Shown here in pieces: positions 34,578 to 43,495 of a DNA stretch of 64,000 nt. The translations under genes were made by a program, and so were the position numbers. The notes below the pieces were generated by a model. It was not told where the DNA came from. It did no database searches and saw nothing but the letters and a program-made list of their open reading frames with translations. The first letter of the stretch is position 1. Each line of letters begins with the position of its first letter. The stretch comes from Castellaniella sp. S9 (GTDB lineage: Bacteria > Pseudomonadota > Gammaproteobacteria > Burkholderiales > Burkholderiaceae_B): the NCBI RefSeq assembly GCF_027257175.1, contig NZ_JAPFGD010000005.1, positions 1 through 64,000 of the forward strand. Reading direction: 5' to 3'.

Positions 34578-35443
34578 TGAATCCCGACGACTACTGCCAG
34601 CAAAAGGCCGCCCGCAGCGGCTCCAGCTTCTACTACGCCTTCCTGTTCCTGCCGCCCGAACAGCGCAAGGCCATCACCGCGCTGTACGCTTTCTGTCGCG
34701 AGGTCGACGACATCGTCGACGACACCTCCGAACCCTCGGTCGCCCGGATGAAGCTCGCCTGGTGGCGCACGCAGGTCGAGCAGATGTTCGAGGGCACGCC
34801 CGACCATCCGGTGGCCATCGCACTGGCGCGCCACGTCCGGACGTTCGGCCTGCGCCCCGATCCGCTGTACGCCGTGATCGAAGGCATGGAAATGGACCTG
34901 GACCAGTTCCGCTACGCCGACTGGGACGCCCTGCGCAAATATTGCTGGCACGCCGCCGGCGTGGTGGGCGAACTCAGCGCGGCGATCTTCGGGCACACCG
35001 ATCCGCGCACCCTGGTCTACGCGGAAACGCTGGGGCTGGCCTTCCAGATGACCAACATCATCCGCGACGTCGGCGACGATGCGCGCCGCGGCCGGATCTA
35101 TCTGCCGGCCGACGAGATGGAGCGCTTCGAGGTCACGGTGGCCGACATTCTCGACGCACGCCATTCCGAGCGCTTCGAGGCGCTCATGGCATTCCAGACG
35201 CAACGCGCGCTGCAGTTGTACGGCGAGGCGATGCGCGCGCTGCCCGAGGCCGACCGGCGCGCCCAGCGCCCGGGACTGATGATGGCGGCCATCTACCATG
35301 CCTTGCTCGCCGAGATCCAGCGCGATCGCTGGCACGTCCTGGACCAGCGCATCGCGCTGACGCCGATCCGCAAGTTCTGGCTGGCCTGGAAGGTCTGGGT
35401 CACGGGGGGACGCGGCCTGGTCGAGCGGCTGGCCGGTTCATGA
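34574..35443 (+). CDS. hpnD: Presqualene diphosphate synthase HpnD
   Basis: A 289-residue squalene/phytoene-synthase-fold enzyme. It has AFCREVDDIVDDTSEP (first acidic motif, about 38-53) and NIIRDVGDDARRGRIYLP (second). It joins two farnesyl diphosphates into presqualene diphosphate. The second copy of this fold beside hpnC, with hpnE following, fixes the trio. The ATG overlaps the hpnC stop (ATGATGA), and its own stop overlaps hpnE. Confidence 0.92.
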   Translation: MMNPDDYCQQKAARSGSSFYYAFLFLPPEQRKAITALYAFCREVDDIVDDTSEPSVARMKLAWWRTQVEQMFEGTPDHPVAIALARHVRTFGLRPDPLYAVIEGMEMDLDQFRYADWDALRKYCWHAAGVVGELSAAIFGHTDPRTLVYAETLGLAFQMTNIIRDVGDDARRGRIYLPADEMERFEVTVADILDARHSERFEALMAFQTQRALQLYGEAMRALPEADRRAQRPGLMMAAIYHALLAEIQRDRWHVLDQRIALTPIRKFWLAWKVWVTGGRGLVERLAGS

Positions 35444-36732
35444 AGGTCGCCGTCATCGGCGCGGGGTGGGCGGGACTGGCCGCCGCCGTGCGCCTGCGGC
35501 GGTTGGGACACGAGCCCTGGGTCTACGAAGCCGCCCGCCGCATCGGCGGACGGGCCCGCGCCGTCCCTCGGCCCGAGCTGCAGGCCACGATCGACTGCGG
35601 CCAGCACATCCTGCTGGGCGCCTATCGCGAAACACTGGACCTCATGGCCGAACTCGGCGTGGACGCCGGTCGCGCCTTCCATGCGCAGGGCCTGCGCCTG
35701 GCCTCCGCCGACGGGCGGTTCAGCCTGGGCACCTGGCCCTTGCCGGCGCCCGCCCACGGCCTGGGCGTCCTGCTGGGCGGCCGCGGCCTGGGCCTGCGCG
35801 AGCGCGGCAGCCTGGCCCGCCTCCTGGCCGCGCTCGGCCCGCGCAAGGCCCTGCCCGCCGAAGCCGACAGCGTATCCCGGTGGCTGGACCGCCTGGGCTG
35901 CCCGGCGCGCCTGCGCCGGCTGCTGTGGGAACCCCTGTGCCTGGCGGCGATGAACACCCCAGCCGACATCGCCGACGCCCGCCTGTTCCTCCGCGTCCTG
36001 CGCGACAGCCTGGGCGCAAACGCCCAGGCCGCCCGCCTGTTGATCCCGCGCGGCACCCTGGACGAACTCTGGCCCGCCCAGGCGCAGGCGCGGCTGCCCC
36101 GGCTCGCCATCGGTCATCGGGTCCTCAGCCTGGAGGCGGTGTCCGGCGGCTACCGCGTCGACGGCGCGGACTTCGAAGGCGTCATCCTGGCGACCCCGCC
36201 CGGCGAGGCGGCACGCCTGCTCGGGCAACTGCCCGACGCGGCGCCATGGCTCGCCGCCTGGCCGCAATGGCGCTTCGAAGGCATCGGCACCGTCACCCTG
36301 CGCCTCGATCGCCCCTGGGGCTCGGGCCAGGCCATGCGCATGCTCGAGGAACGCCCCGAGCGCGACGCCCACGGACAATGGCTGTTCGATCGCAGCGCCA
36401 TCGCGCACGGCGACGCCGCCGGCCTGGTGCACGTGGTCATCAGCGGCGCCAGCCGCATTGCGGCCTGCGATGCCGAAACCGTGATCGGGGGCGTGATCGG
36501 CCAGATCCGCGAACAGGCGCCCGAGCGCCTGCCCGAGGTCCGTGCCGGCACCCTCATCACTGAAAAGCGTGCGACCTTCAGCGCGACCCCCGGCCAGCGC
36601 CGGCCCGGGAACCGCACGCCCTGGCCGCGCCTGGCGCTGGCCGGCGACTGGACCGACACGGGCTATCCCGCCGTGCTGGAAGGCGCCGTGCGCAGCGGCC
36701 ATCAGGCCGCCGAGGCGCTGGCCTCCGCCTGA
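35440..36732 (+). CDS. hpnE: Squalene-associated FAD-dependent oxidoreductase HpnE
   Basis: A 430-residue flavoprotein of the phytoene-desaturase type. The FAD-binding dinucleotide fold is plain: MKVAVIGAGWAGLAAAVRLR, followed by YEAARRIGGRARA. The C-terminal LALAGDWTDTGYPAVLEGAVRSG is the second FAD-binding segment. HpnE reduces hydroxysqualene to squalene. It ends six bases from convergent thrC. A squalene-hopene cyclase and hopanoid side-chain genes are not in this window, so the end product may be squalene, hopanoids or something else. Confidence 0.92.
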   Translation: MKVAVIGAGWAGLAAAVRLRRLGHEPWVYEAARRIGGRARAVPRPELQATIDCGQHILLGAYRETLDLMAELGVDAGRAFHAQGLRLASADGRFSLGTWPLPAPAHGLGVLLGGRGLGLRERGSLARLLAALGPRKALPAEADSVSRWLDRLGCPARLRRLLWEPLCLAAMNTPADIADARLFLRVLRDSLGANAQAARLLIPRGTLDELWPAQAQARLPRLAIGHRVLSLEAVSGGYRVDGADFEGVILATPPGEAARLLGQLPDAAPWLAAWPQWRFEGIGTVTLRLDRPWGSGQAMRMLEERPERDAHGQWLFDRSAIAHGDAAGLVHVVISGASRIAACDAETVIGGVIGQIREQAPERLPEVRAGTLITEKRATFSATPGQRRPGNRTPWPRLALAGDWTDTGYPAVLEGAVRSGHQAAEALASA

Positions 36733-36738
36733 AGCCGG

Positions 36739-38139
36739 CTACAGCCCGTGCCGATCCAGGTAATCGGCGACCAGCCGCGCGTCGCAATCCATGACCTGCA
36801 CGCGCTGCGGGCGATCATGCAGATCGCGCAAGGCCTCGGGCACCGGCGGCTCCTCGCCGATGGCCTCGCGGATGGTTTCGGCGAACTTGGCCGGCAGCGC
36901 GGTTTCCAGGACCAGCATGGGCACGCCGTCCTCGAGGTGCTCGCGGGCGACCTTGACGCCGTCGGCCGTGTGGGGATCCACCAGCACGCCGGTCTCGCGG
37001 TACAGGTCGCGGATAGTGGCCAGCCGATCGGCATGGGTGCTGACGCCGGCCACGAAACCATGGCGTTCGGTGAACGTCGGCCGCAGTGGCGACAGGTCGA
37101 ACTGCCCGTCGCGCGCGAGGGCGGCCCACAGGGCGCGCACGCGCGCCGGATCCTGATCCACCAGATCGAATACGAAACGCTCGAAGTTCGAGGCGCGCGA
37201 AATGTCCATCGACGGGCTGGAGGTCGCGTGCGTCTGGCTGGCCGGCCGGGGACGGTAGACGCCCGTGCGGAAGAATTCCTCGAGCACATTGTTTTCATTG
37301 GTCGCCAGCACCAGGCGGCGGATGGGCACGCCCATGCGGCGGGCGATGTGGCCGGCCAGGATATTGCCGAAGTTGCCCGAGGGCACCGCAAAGGACACGG
37401 CCTGGCCCGGACGTCCCGAGGCGCGCAGCCAGCCCCAGACGTAATACACGACCTGCGCCGCGATGCGCGCCCAGTTGATCGAATTGACCGCCCCCAGGCG
37501 ATGCGTGCTCTTGAAATCCAGGTCGCCGGCCAGGGTCTTGACGATGTCCTGGCATTCGTCAAAGACACCGCGCACCGCGATGTTGTGGATGTTCTCGTCC
37601 TGCAGGGAATACATCTGCGCGCGCTGGAACGCGCTCATGCGGCCGTGGGGCGAGAGCATGAACACCGCCACGCCGCGCTTGCCGCGCAAGGCGTATTCGG
37701 CGGCCGATCCGGTGTCGCCCGAGGTCGCGCCGAGGATGTTGAGCACCTGGCCCCGCCGCGCGAGCACATGCTCGAAGGCCTGGCCCAGGAACTGCATGGC
37801 CATGTCCTTGAAGGCCAGCGTGGGCCCCTCGGACAGGCCGAGCAGCGACAGGCCCGGCTGCAGGGGCTTGAGCGGCGCAATCGTCGGGAACACCTCGGGC
37901 GCATAGGCGGCGTGGGTCATCGCCAGCAGATCGTCGCGCGTGATGTCGTCGATGAACAGGCCGAGCACGCGCGCCGCGAGGCCGGCGTAATCGAGCTCGC
38001 GCCACGCCTCCAGCGTGGCCTCATCCAGACGCGGCAGCGATTCGGGCAGGGCCAGGCCGCCGTCGGGCGCCAGGCCCTCGAGCAGGATGTCGCAAAACGG
38101 CAGCGGAGCCATGCCGCCGCGGGTCGAACGATATTTCAA
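36739..38139 (-). CDS. thrC: Threonine synthase
   Basis: A 466-residue PLP enzyme that makes threonine from O-phosphohomoserine. The N-terminus KYRSTRGG is conserved in the family. The PLP lysine is in LAFKDMAMQFLG (about 106-117); GATSGDTGSAAEYALRG and VPSGNFGNILAG are typical. The start codon is TTG at 38139, overlapping the hom stop (TTGA); the next ATG (38112) would remove the conserved N-terminus, so TTG is preferred. It is the last gene of alaC-hom-thrC and converges with hpnE. Confidence 0.95.
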   Translation of the reverse strand: MKYRSTRGGMAPLPFCDILLEGLAPDGGLALPESLPRLDEATLEAWRELDYAGLAARVLGLFIDDITRDDLLAMTHAAYAPEVFPTIAPLKPLQPGLSLLGLSEGPTLAFKDMAMQFLGQAFEHVLARRGQVLNILGATSGDTGSAAEYALRGKRGVAVFMLSPHGRMSAFQRAQMYSLQDENIHNIAVRGVFDECQDIVKTLAGDLDFKSTHRLGAVNSINWARIAAQVVYYVWGWLRASGRPGQAVSFAVPSGNFGNILAGHIARRMGVPIRRLVLATNENNVLEEFFRTGVYRPRPASQTHATSSPSMDISRASNFERFVFDLVDQDPARVRALWAALARDGQFDLSPLRPTFTERHGFVAGVSTHADRLATIRDLYRETGVLVDPHTADGVKVAREHLEDGVPMLVLETALPAKFAETIREAIGEEPPVPEALRDLHDRPQRVQVMDCDARLVADYLDRHGL

Positions 38140-39440
38140 TTGATGTTCTCCACGCGCAGGCGCGTGACGCCGGAATGGACGAAGGGCAGCTCGCGGATCG
38201 CGGCCAGCGCCGCGTCGACGTCGCCTTCGCGCGCCTCATGGGTCAGGAAAATGATGTCGGCCTGGTGCTCGCCGTGCGGTTGCTGGAACATGGACCCCAC
38301 CGAGATCCCCCCCTGGGAGAGCACCCGCGCCAGGTCCGCGAGGACGCCGGGCCGGTCGTCGACGCGCAGCCGCAGATAGAAGCTGGTGCGCACCTCGGCC
38401 ATCGGCAGGACCGGGATGTCGGCCATGGCATCGGGCTGGAAGGCCAGGTGCGGGACCCGGTGCTCGGGATCGGCCATCTGCAGGCGCGTGACGTCGACCA
38501 GGTCGGCGATCACGGCCGATGCCGTCGGCAGGGCGCCGGCGCCCTGCCCGTAATACAGCGACGGCCCCACCGCATCGCCGCGCACCAGCACGGCGTTCAT
38601 GGCGCCCTCGACGTTGGCCAGCAGGCACTGGTCGGGCACCAGCGCCGGATGGACCCGCAGCTCGATGCCGTCGGGCCGGTGGCGCGTGATGCCCAGGAGC
38701 TTGATCCGGTAGCCCAGGCGCTGGGCATGGAGGATGTCCTCCGAGGCCAGTCGGGCAATGCCTTCGACGTAGGCCTTGTCGAACTGCACCGGGATGCCGA
38801 ATGCCAGCGAGGCCAGCAGGGTGAGCTTGTGCGCCGCATCCACCCCCTCGATGTCGAAGGTGGGGTCGGCCTCGGCATAGCCCAGGCGCTGGGCCTCGGC
38901 AAGAACCTCGTCGAACGGCAGGCCTCGGGCCCGCATTTCCGACAGGATGAAATTGGTCGTGCCGTTGATGATGCCCGCCACCCACTGGATCCGGTTGGCG
39001 GTCAGCCCCTCGCGGATCGCCTTGATGATGGGGATTCCGCCGGCCACGGCGGCCTCGAAGGCGACCATGACCCCCTGGGCCTGCGCAGCGGCGAAGATCT
39101 CGTTGCCATGCACCGCCAGCAGGGCCTTGTTGGCCGTGACCACGTGCTTGCCGTGGGCGACGGCCTCGAGGATGCACTGGCGCGCCAGCGTCTCGCCGCC
39201 CATCAGTTCGACGATGATGTCGATGTCCGGGTCCCGGCACAGGGAAAGGCCGTCGGTGGTCACCTGCACGTCGGGGCCGACCAGGGCGCGCGCCTTGGCG
39301 ACGTCGCGCACCGCCACCGCCACCACCTGGAGGCTGCGTCCCGCGCGACGGGCGATCTCGGGGCCGTTTTGCGCCAGGACGGTCCAGACACCGCCGCCCA
39401 CGACGCCCAGGCCCAGCAATCCGATGCGTATCGGCTTCAT
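38136..39440 (-). CDS. hom: Homoserine dehydrogenase
   Basis: A 434-residue monofunctional homoserine dehydrogenase (no aspartokinase domain). It reduces aspartate semialdehyde to homoserine. The NAD(P) loop is [12 protein letters not shown] (about 8-19); [26 protein letters not shown] and [17 protein letters not shown] are the catalytic-region motifs. A C-terminal ACT domain ([18 protein letters not shown], about 349-430) suggests threonine feedback. It overlaps alaC upstream by ATGA and thrC downstream by TTGA. Confidence 0.95.
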   Translation of the reverse strand: MKPIRIGLLGLGVVGGGVWTVLAQNGPEIARRAGRSLQVVAVAVRDVAKARALVGPDVQVTTDGLSLCRDPDIDIIVELMGGETLARQCILEAVAHGKHVVTANKALLAVHGNEIFAAAQAQGVMVAFEAAVAGGIPIIKAIREGLTANRIQWVAGIINGTTNFILSEMRARGLPFDEVLAEAQRLGYAEADPTFDIEGVDAAHKLTLLASLAFGIPVQFDKAYVEGIARLASEDILHAQRLGYRIKLLGITRHRPDGIELRVHPALVPDQCLLANVEGAMNAVLVRGDAVGPSLYYGQGAGALPTASAVIADLVDVTRLQMADPEHRVPHLAFQPDAMADIPVLPMAEVRTSFYLRLRVDDRPGVLADLARVLSQGGISVGSMFQQPHGEHQADIIFLTHEAREGDVDAALAAIRELPFVHSGVTRLRVENIN

Positions 39441-40624
39441 TTCAACAGCCCATCCTTGCGAAACATGTCCTTGATCCCCCGCACCGCCTGGCGCGTGCGC
39501 TGTTCGTTCTCGATCAGTGCAAAGCGCACGTACTCGTCGCCGTATTCGCCGAAGCCGATGCCGGGCGACACCGCGACCTTGGCGTCGGACAGCAGCCGCT
39601 TGGAATATTCCAGCGAGCCCTGGTCGCGGTAGGCCTCGGGAATGCGTGCCCAGATGTACATCGAGGCCTTGGGCACGTCGACGTTCCAGCCGGCCTCGTG
39701 CAGGCCGCGCGCCAGCACGTCGCGCCGGCTGCGGTATTGCTCGACCACCTGGGCGACGCAATCCTGCGGCCCTTCCAGCGCGGCGATCGCGGCCACCTGC
39801 AGCGGCGTGAACGTGCCGTAGTCGTGATAGCTCTTGATCCGTGCCAGGGCGTGAACCAGTTCACGGTTGCCGACCATGAAGCCGATGCGCCAGCCTGCCA
39901 TGTTGTAGCTCTTGCTCATGGTGAAGAATTCCACCGCTACGTCGCGCGCGTCCGGCACCTGCATGATCGAGGGCGCGACGTAGCCGTCGAAGGTGATGTC
40001 CGCGTAGGCCAGGTCATGCACCACCAGGATGCCGTGCTCGCGCGCCAGCGCCACGATGCGCTCGAAGAACGAGAGCTCGACGCACTGGGCCGTGGGATTG
40101 CTGGGGAAGCCCAGGATCATCATCTTGGGCTTGGGGATCGACTCGCGCACGGCGCGTTCGATTTCCTCGAAGAAGTCCAGGCCGGGCGTCATGGGCACCG
40201 AGCGGATGTTGGCGCCGGCGATGACCGCGCCGTAGATATGGATGGGATAGCTGGGATTGGGCACCAGCACCGTGTCGCCCCGGTCCAGCGTGGCCAGCAT
40301 CAGGTGCGCGAGGCCTTCCTTGGAGCCGATGGTGACGATGGCCTCGGAATCGGGATCGATGTCGACCTGATAGCGGCGCTGGTACCAGCCGGAGATCGCC
40401 CGGCGCAGGCGCGGAATGCCCTTGGACACGGAATAGCCGTGCGTATCGGGGCGGTTGGCCACCTCGACGAGCTTGTCCACGATGTGCTGCGGCGTGGGGC
40501 CGTCCGGATTCCCCATGGACATGTCGATGATGTCCTCGCCGCGCCGCCGTGCAGCCATCTTGAGCTCGCCCGTGATGTTGAACACATAGGGAGGCAGGCG
40601 TTCGATGCGCGAGAACGTGGTCAT
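39437..40624 (-). CDS. alaC: Alanine transaminase AlaC-type aminotransferase
   Basis: A 395-residue class I/II PLP aminotransferase. The PLP lysine lies in [15 protein letters not shown] (about 237-251). [27 protein letters not shown] and [11 protein letters not shown] are typical of AlaC (YfdZ), which makes alanine from pyruvate and glutamate. In many betaproteobacteria it directly precedes hom-thrC, as here. The ATG at 40624 has GAGGA seven bases upstream. Its stop overlaps the hom ATG. Position could also point to a role in aspartate-family amino-acid balance. Confidence 0.9.
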   Translation of the reverse strand: MTTFSRIERLPPYVFNITGELKMAARRRGEDIIDMSMGNPDGPTPQHIVDKLVEVANRPDTHGYSVSKGIPRLRRAISGWYQRRYQVDIDPDSEAIVTIGSKEGLAHLMLATLDRGDTVLVPNPSYPIHIYGAVIAGANIRSVPMTPGLDFFEEIERAVRESIPKPKMMILGFPSNPTAQCVELSFFERIVALAREHGILVVHDLAYADITFDGYVAPSIMQVPDARDVAVEFFTMSKSYNMAGWRIGFMVGNRELVHALARIKSYHDYGTFTPLQVAAIAALEGPQDCVAQVVEQYRSRRDVLARGLHEAGWNVDVPKASMYIWARIPEAYRDQGSLEYSKRLLSDAKVAVSPGIGFGEYGDEYVRFALIENEQRTRQAVRGIKDMFRKDGLLK

Positions 40625-40832
40625 GATGATCCTCGAAGGGGATGGGTGGCCGATGGAAAGCCGCGCAAGGCACATGGATGCAGCGCAGCAAATCCAATAA
40701 TCTAGCGCAAGCGATGGAGACTCGCAAATGGGAGCGTCCAGCGGGGAACGTCCAGCGCCGCGGGTGACGAGCCGCGCGACGCGGGGCCGCCGCAAGGATT
40801 GCGCTATGATCACAGGAATAACGGAGCCGTCT

Positions 40833-41279
40833 GTGTTATTGCAAAAAGACTCGAACCCCGCGCTCAACACCGTCACCGCCTACGGCGACGATTACCTGGA
40901 AATCAACCGGGTGCGTTTCCGGACTGCCGTCAGCTTCACACCCGAGGGTCTCATCCGCAGCCTGGACCTGACATCCCCGGCGGACATCGACGCCGAGCTG
41001 CTGCGGTCTCTGGTCGGGCTGAAGGATGCCCGCCGCGACCCCCTCGCTTTTCTCGACGACGCGCCGCCCGCCCTGCCGCCGGACGCGCCCGAGGTGGTGC
41101 TGATCGGCACCGGCGCCAGGCAGGCCTTCCTGCCGCCCGCCGTGACCGGCGCCTTGCTGTCCCTCGGGATCGGCATCGAAACCATGACCACCCAGGCGGC
41201 AGCGCGCACCTACAACATTCTCATGTCCGAGGAACGCCGCGTCCTCGCCCTGTTGCTTCCAGGAGAACCCACGCCATGA
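40833..41279 (+). CDS. Mth938-like domain (DUF498) protein
   Basis: A 148-residue protein with a single Mth938-like domain: [18 protein letters not shown], then [35 protein letters not shown] and a hydrophobic end. Eukaryotic relatives (NDUFAF3) assist complex I assembly; the bacterial role is not settled. The start is probably GTG at 40833, which has GGAG six bases upstream and gives the usual length. An ATG at 40806 would add nine residues and overlaps a TATGAT that could be the -10. It overlaps the next gene by ATGA. Confidence 0.85.
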   Translation: MLLQKDSNPALNTVTAYGDDYLEINRVRFRTAVSFTPEGLIRSLDLTSPADIDAELLRSLVGLKDARRDPLAFLDDAPPALPPDAPEVVLIGTGARQAFLPPAVTGALLSLGIGIETMTTQAAARTYNILMSEERRVLALLLPGEPTP

Positions 41280-41746
41280 CTCAAATCGCCGTCGGCCAGC
41301 CCCTGCCCGCCTTCACCGCCCCCTCCACCGCCGGGGACATCGACAGCCGGGCGCTGCACGGCAAGCCTTTCGTGCTGTATTTCTACCCCAAGGACAACAC
41401 GCCGGGATGCACCACCGAATCGCAGGACTTCCGCGACCTGTACGCGCAGTTCCAGGCCGCGGACTGCGCGGTCTTCGGTATTTCGCGCGACTCGCTGAAA
41501 TCCCACGAGGGCTTCATCGACAAGCAATCCCTGCCCTTCCCGCTCATCAGCGACCCGGACGAGGCCTTGTGCACGCTGTTCGGGGTCATGAAGCTCAAGA
41601 ACATGTACGGCAAGCAGGTGCGCGGGATCGACCGCAGCACGTTCCTCATCGACAAGGACGGCGTGCTGGTGCGCGAATGGCGCGGGGTCAAGGTGCCTGA
41701 CCACGCCCTCGAGGTCCTCCAAGCCGTCCAGAACCTCGCGGCCTGA
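41276..41746 (+). CDS. bcp: Bcp-type thioredoxin-dependent peroxiredoxin
   Basis: A 156-residue PrxQ/Bcp peroxiredoxin that reduces peroxides in the cytoplasm. The peroxidatic cysteine is Cys45 in DNTPGCTTES. The resolving cysteine found at residue 50 in E. coli Bcp is Gln here. Two other cysteines exist (in AADCAVFG and ALCTLFG), so it may work as a 1-Cys enzyme or use another partner. FPLISDPDEALCTLFGV and STFLIDKDG are typical. AGGAG lies 10 bases before the ATG. It is coupled to the upstream DUF498 gene. Confidence 0.92.
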   Translation: MTQIAVGQPLPAFTAPSTAGDIDSRALHGKPFVLYFYPKDNTPGCTTESQDFRDLYAQFQAADCAVFGISRDSLKSHEGFIDKQSLPFPLISDPDEALCTLFGVMKLKNMYGKQVRGIDRSTFLIDKDGVLVREWRGVKVPDHALEVLQAVQNLAA

Positions 41747-41757
41747 CCGGAGCCCTC

Positions 41758-43464
41758 ATGCCCCTACCCAAGCAGCCGACCCGGATGGGTACCATCGTGC
41801 AAGCGCGCGCCGCGCACACTGAAGCGGTCCCCGGGCCGGCCCTGGCCGAACCGGTCCCGACGGCCAAGAGCGCCCGGACCGGCGCCAAGGCCCCCGAGGC
41901 CCGCCCCGCCCGCCGCACCGCCGCCATCCTCACCAAGGCCAAGGCCGCGCCGCCGGCCCCCGCGACCACGCCCGCGCCCGCCGCCCGCGCCGACAAGGCC
42001 CCCGCCGCGAAGCCCGACAGGGCGCCCGCCGTCCGGCCCAAGGGCGCGGCGCTGCGGCGGCTGCCGGCGGCGCAGCGCAAATTCTTCGTACTCGACACCA
42101 ACGTGCTGCTGCACGATCCGACCTCGCTGTTCCGTTTCGCCGAGCACGACGTTTTCCTGCCGATGATCGTCCTCGAAGAACTCGACCACCAGAAAAAAGG
42201 CATGTCCGAGGTGGCGCGCAACGCACGCCAGGTCAGCCGCTACCTCGACGGCCTGATCGGCGCCGAGGACCTGGCCAAGGGCGTGCCCCTGGATACCCTG
42301 GGCAACCAGGAAGCCCTGGGAACGCTGTTTTTCCAGACCTCCGCCAAGGACACGCGGCTGCCCCTGGAGCTGCCCATGGGCAAGGCCGACAACGTGATCC
42401 TCGGCATCGTCCACAGCCTGCAGCAGGAAAACCCCAAGCGCGAGGTCGTGCTGGTGTCCAAGGACATCAACATGCGCCTGAAGGCGCGCGCCCTGAGCCT
42501 GCCCGCCGAGGACTACCTGAACGACCACGTCCTCGATGACTCGGACCTGCTGTACGACGGCGTGATGCCGCTGCCCGAGAATTTCTGGGTGCGGCACGGC
42601 AAGAACATCGAGTCCTGGCAACAGGGCGGCACCACCTATTACCGGGTGCGCGGCCCGCTATGCGCCGAATTCATCGTCAACGAGTTCGTCTACTACGAGG
42701 GCGAGATGCCCCTGTACGCCCAGGTCCGCGAGGTCACCGGCAAGAGCGCCGTGCTGGCCACGCTGCGCGACTACAGCCACGCCAAGAACAGCGTCTGGGG
42801 GGTGACCGCGCGCAACCGCGAACAAAACTTCGCCCTCAACCTGCTGATGAACCCGGAAATCGACTTCGTCTCGCTGCTGGGCCAGGCCGGTACGGGCAAG
42901 ACGCTGCTGGCGCTGGCCAGCGGCCTGGCGCAAACGCTCGAGACCAAGCGCTACAACGAGATCATCATCACCCGGGCCACCGTGCCGGTCGGTGACGACA
43001 TCGGCTTCCTGCCGGGCACCGAAGAGGAAAAAATGGCGCCCTGGATGGGCGCGCTCGAGGACAACCTCGAGGTCCTGCACCAGGGCGCGGGCGGCCTGGG
43101 CGCGGCCGGCAACGGCCAGGACTGGTCCAAGTCCCCGGCCATGGACCTGATTCGCGCGCGCATCAAGGTCAAGTCCCTGAATTTCATGCGGGGGCGCACC
43201 TTCCTGAACAAATTCCTCATCATCGACGAGGCCCAGAACCTCACACCCAAGCAGATGAAGACACTGGCCACCCGGGCGGGCCCGGGGACCAAGATCGTCT
43301 GCCTGGGCAACATCGCGCAGATCGACACGCCCTACCTGACCGAGGGCAGTTCAGGCCTGACCTACGTGGTCGACCGCTTCAAGGGCTGGCCGCACGCCGG
43401 GCACATCACCCTGCAGCGTGGCGAGCGCTCGCGCCTGGCGGACTATGCCAGCGACGCGCTCTAG
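41758..43464 (+). CDS. PIN-PhoH (PhoH2-like) ATPase
   Basis: A 568-residue two-domain protein. Residues about 1-105 are an Ala/Pro/Lys/Arg-rich, low-complexity tail. A PIN nuclease domain follows (FVLDTNVLLHDPTSLFRF, about 109-126; IVLEELDHQKKG; LVSKDINMRLKA), then a PhoH ATPase with Walker A GQAGTGKTLLAL (about 377-388) and Walker B FLIIDEAQNLTPKQM. PhoH2 proteins (Bacillus YlaK, mycobacterial PhoH2) combine RNA unwinding with RNA cleavage. It lies 11 bases after bcp and starts at 41758 or 41785. Substrate RNA is unknown. Despite the name, a Pho box is not evident. Confidence 0.9.
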   Translation: MPLPKQPTRMGTIVQARAAHTEAVPGPALAEPVPTAKSARTGAKAPEARPARRTAAILTKAKAAPPAPATTPAPAARADKAPAAKPDRAPAVRPKGAALRRLPAAQRKFFVLDTNVLLHDPTSLFRFAEHDVFLPMIVLEELDHQKKGMSEVARNARQVSRYLDGLIGAEDLAKGVPLDTLGNQEALGTLFFQTSAKDTRLPLELPMGKADNVILGIVHSLQQENPKREVVLVSKDINMRLKARALSLPAEDYLNDHVLDDSDLLYDGVMPLPENFWVRHGKNIESWQQGGTTYYRVRGPLCAEFIVNEFVYYEGEMPLYAQVREVTGKSAVLATLRDYSHAKNSVWGVTARNREQNFALNLLMNPEIDFVSLLGQAGTGKTLLALASGLAQTLETKRYNEIIITRATVPVGDDIGFLPGTEEEKMAPWMGALEDNLEVLHQGAGGLGAAGNGQDWSKSPAMDLIRARIKVKSLNFMRGRTFLNKFLIIDEAQNLTPKQMKTLATRAGPGTKIVCLGNIAQIDTPYLTEGSSGLTYVVDRFKGWPHAGHITLQRGERSRLADYASDAL

Positions 43465-43495
43465 CGTCGCGCTCGATCAGGGGCGCCGCACAGAC

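Noticed and set aside
34474-35439. Upstream extension of the hpnE frame across hpnD
   Set aside because: Out-of-frame shadow of hpnD; hpnE begins at the coupled ATG 35440 with the FAD fold.
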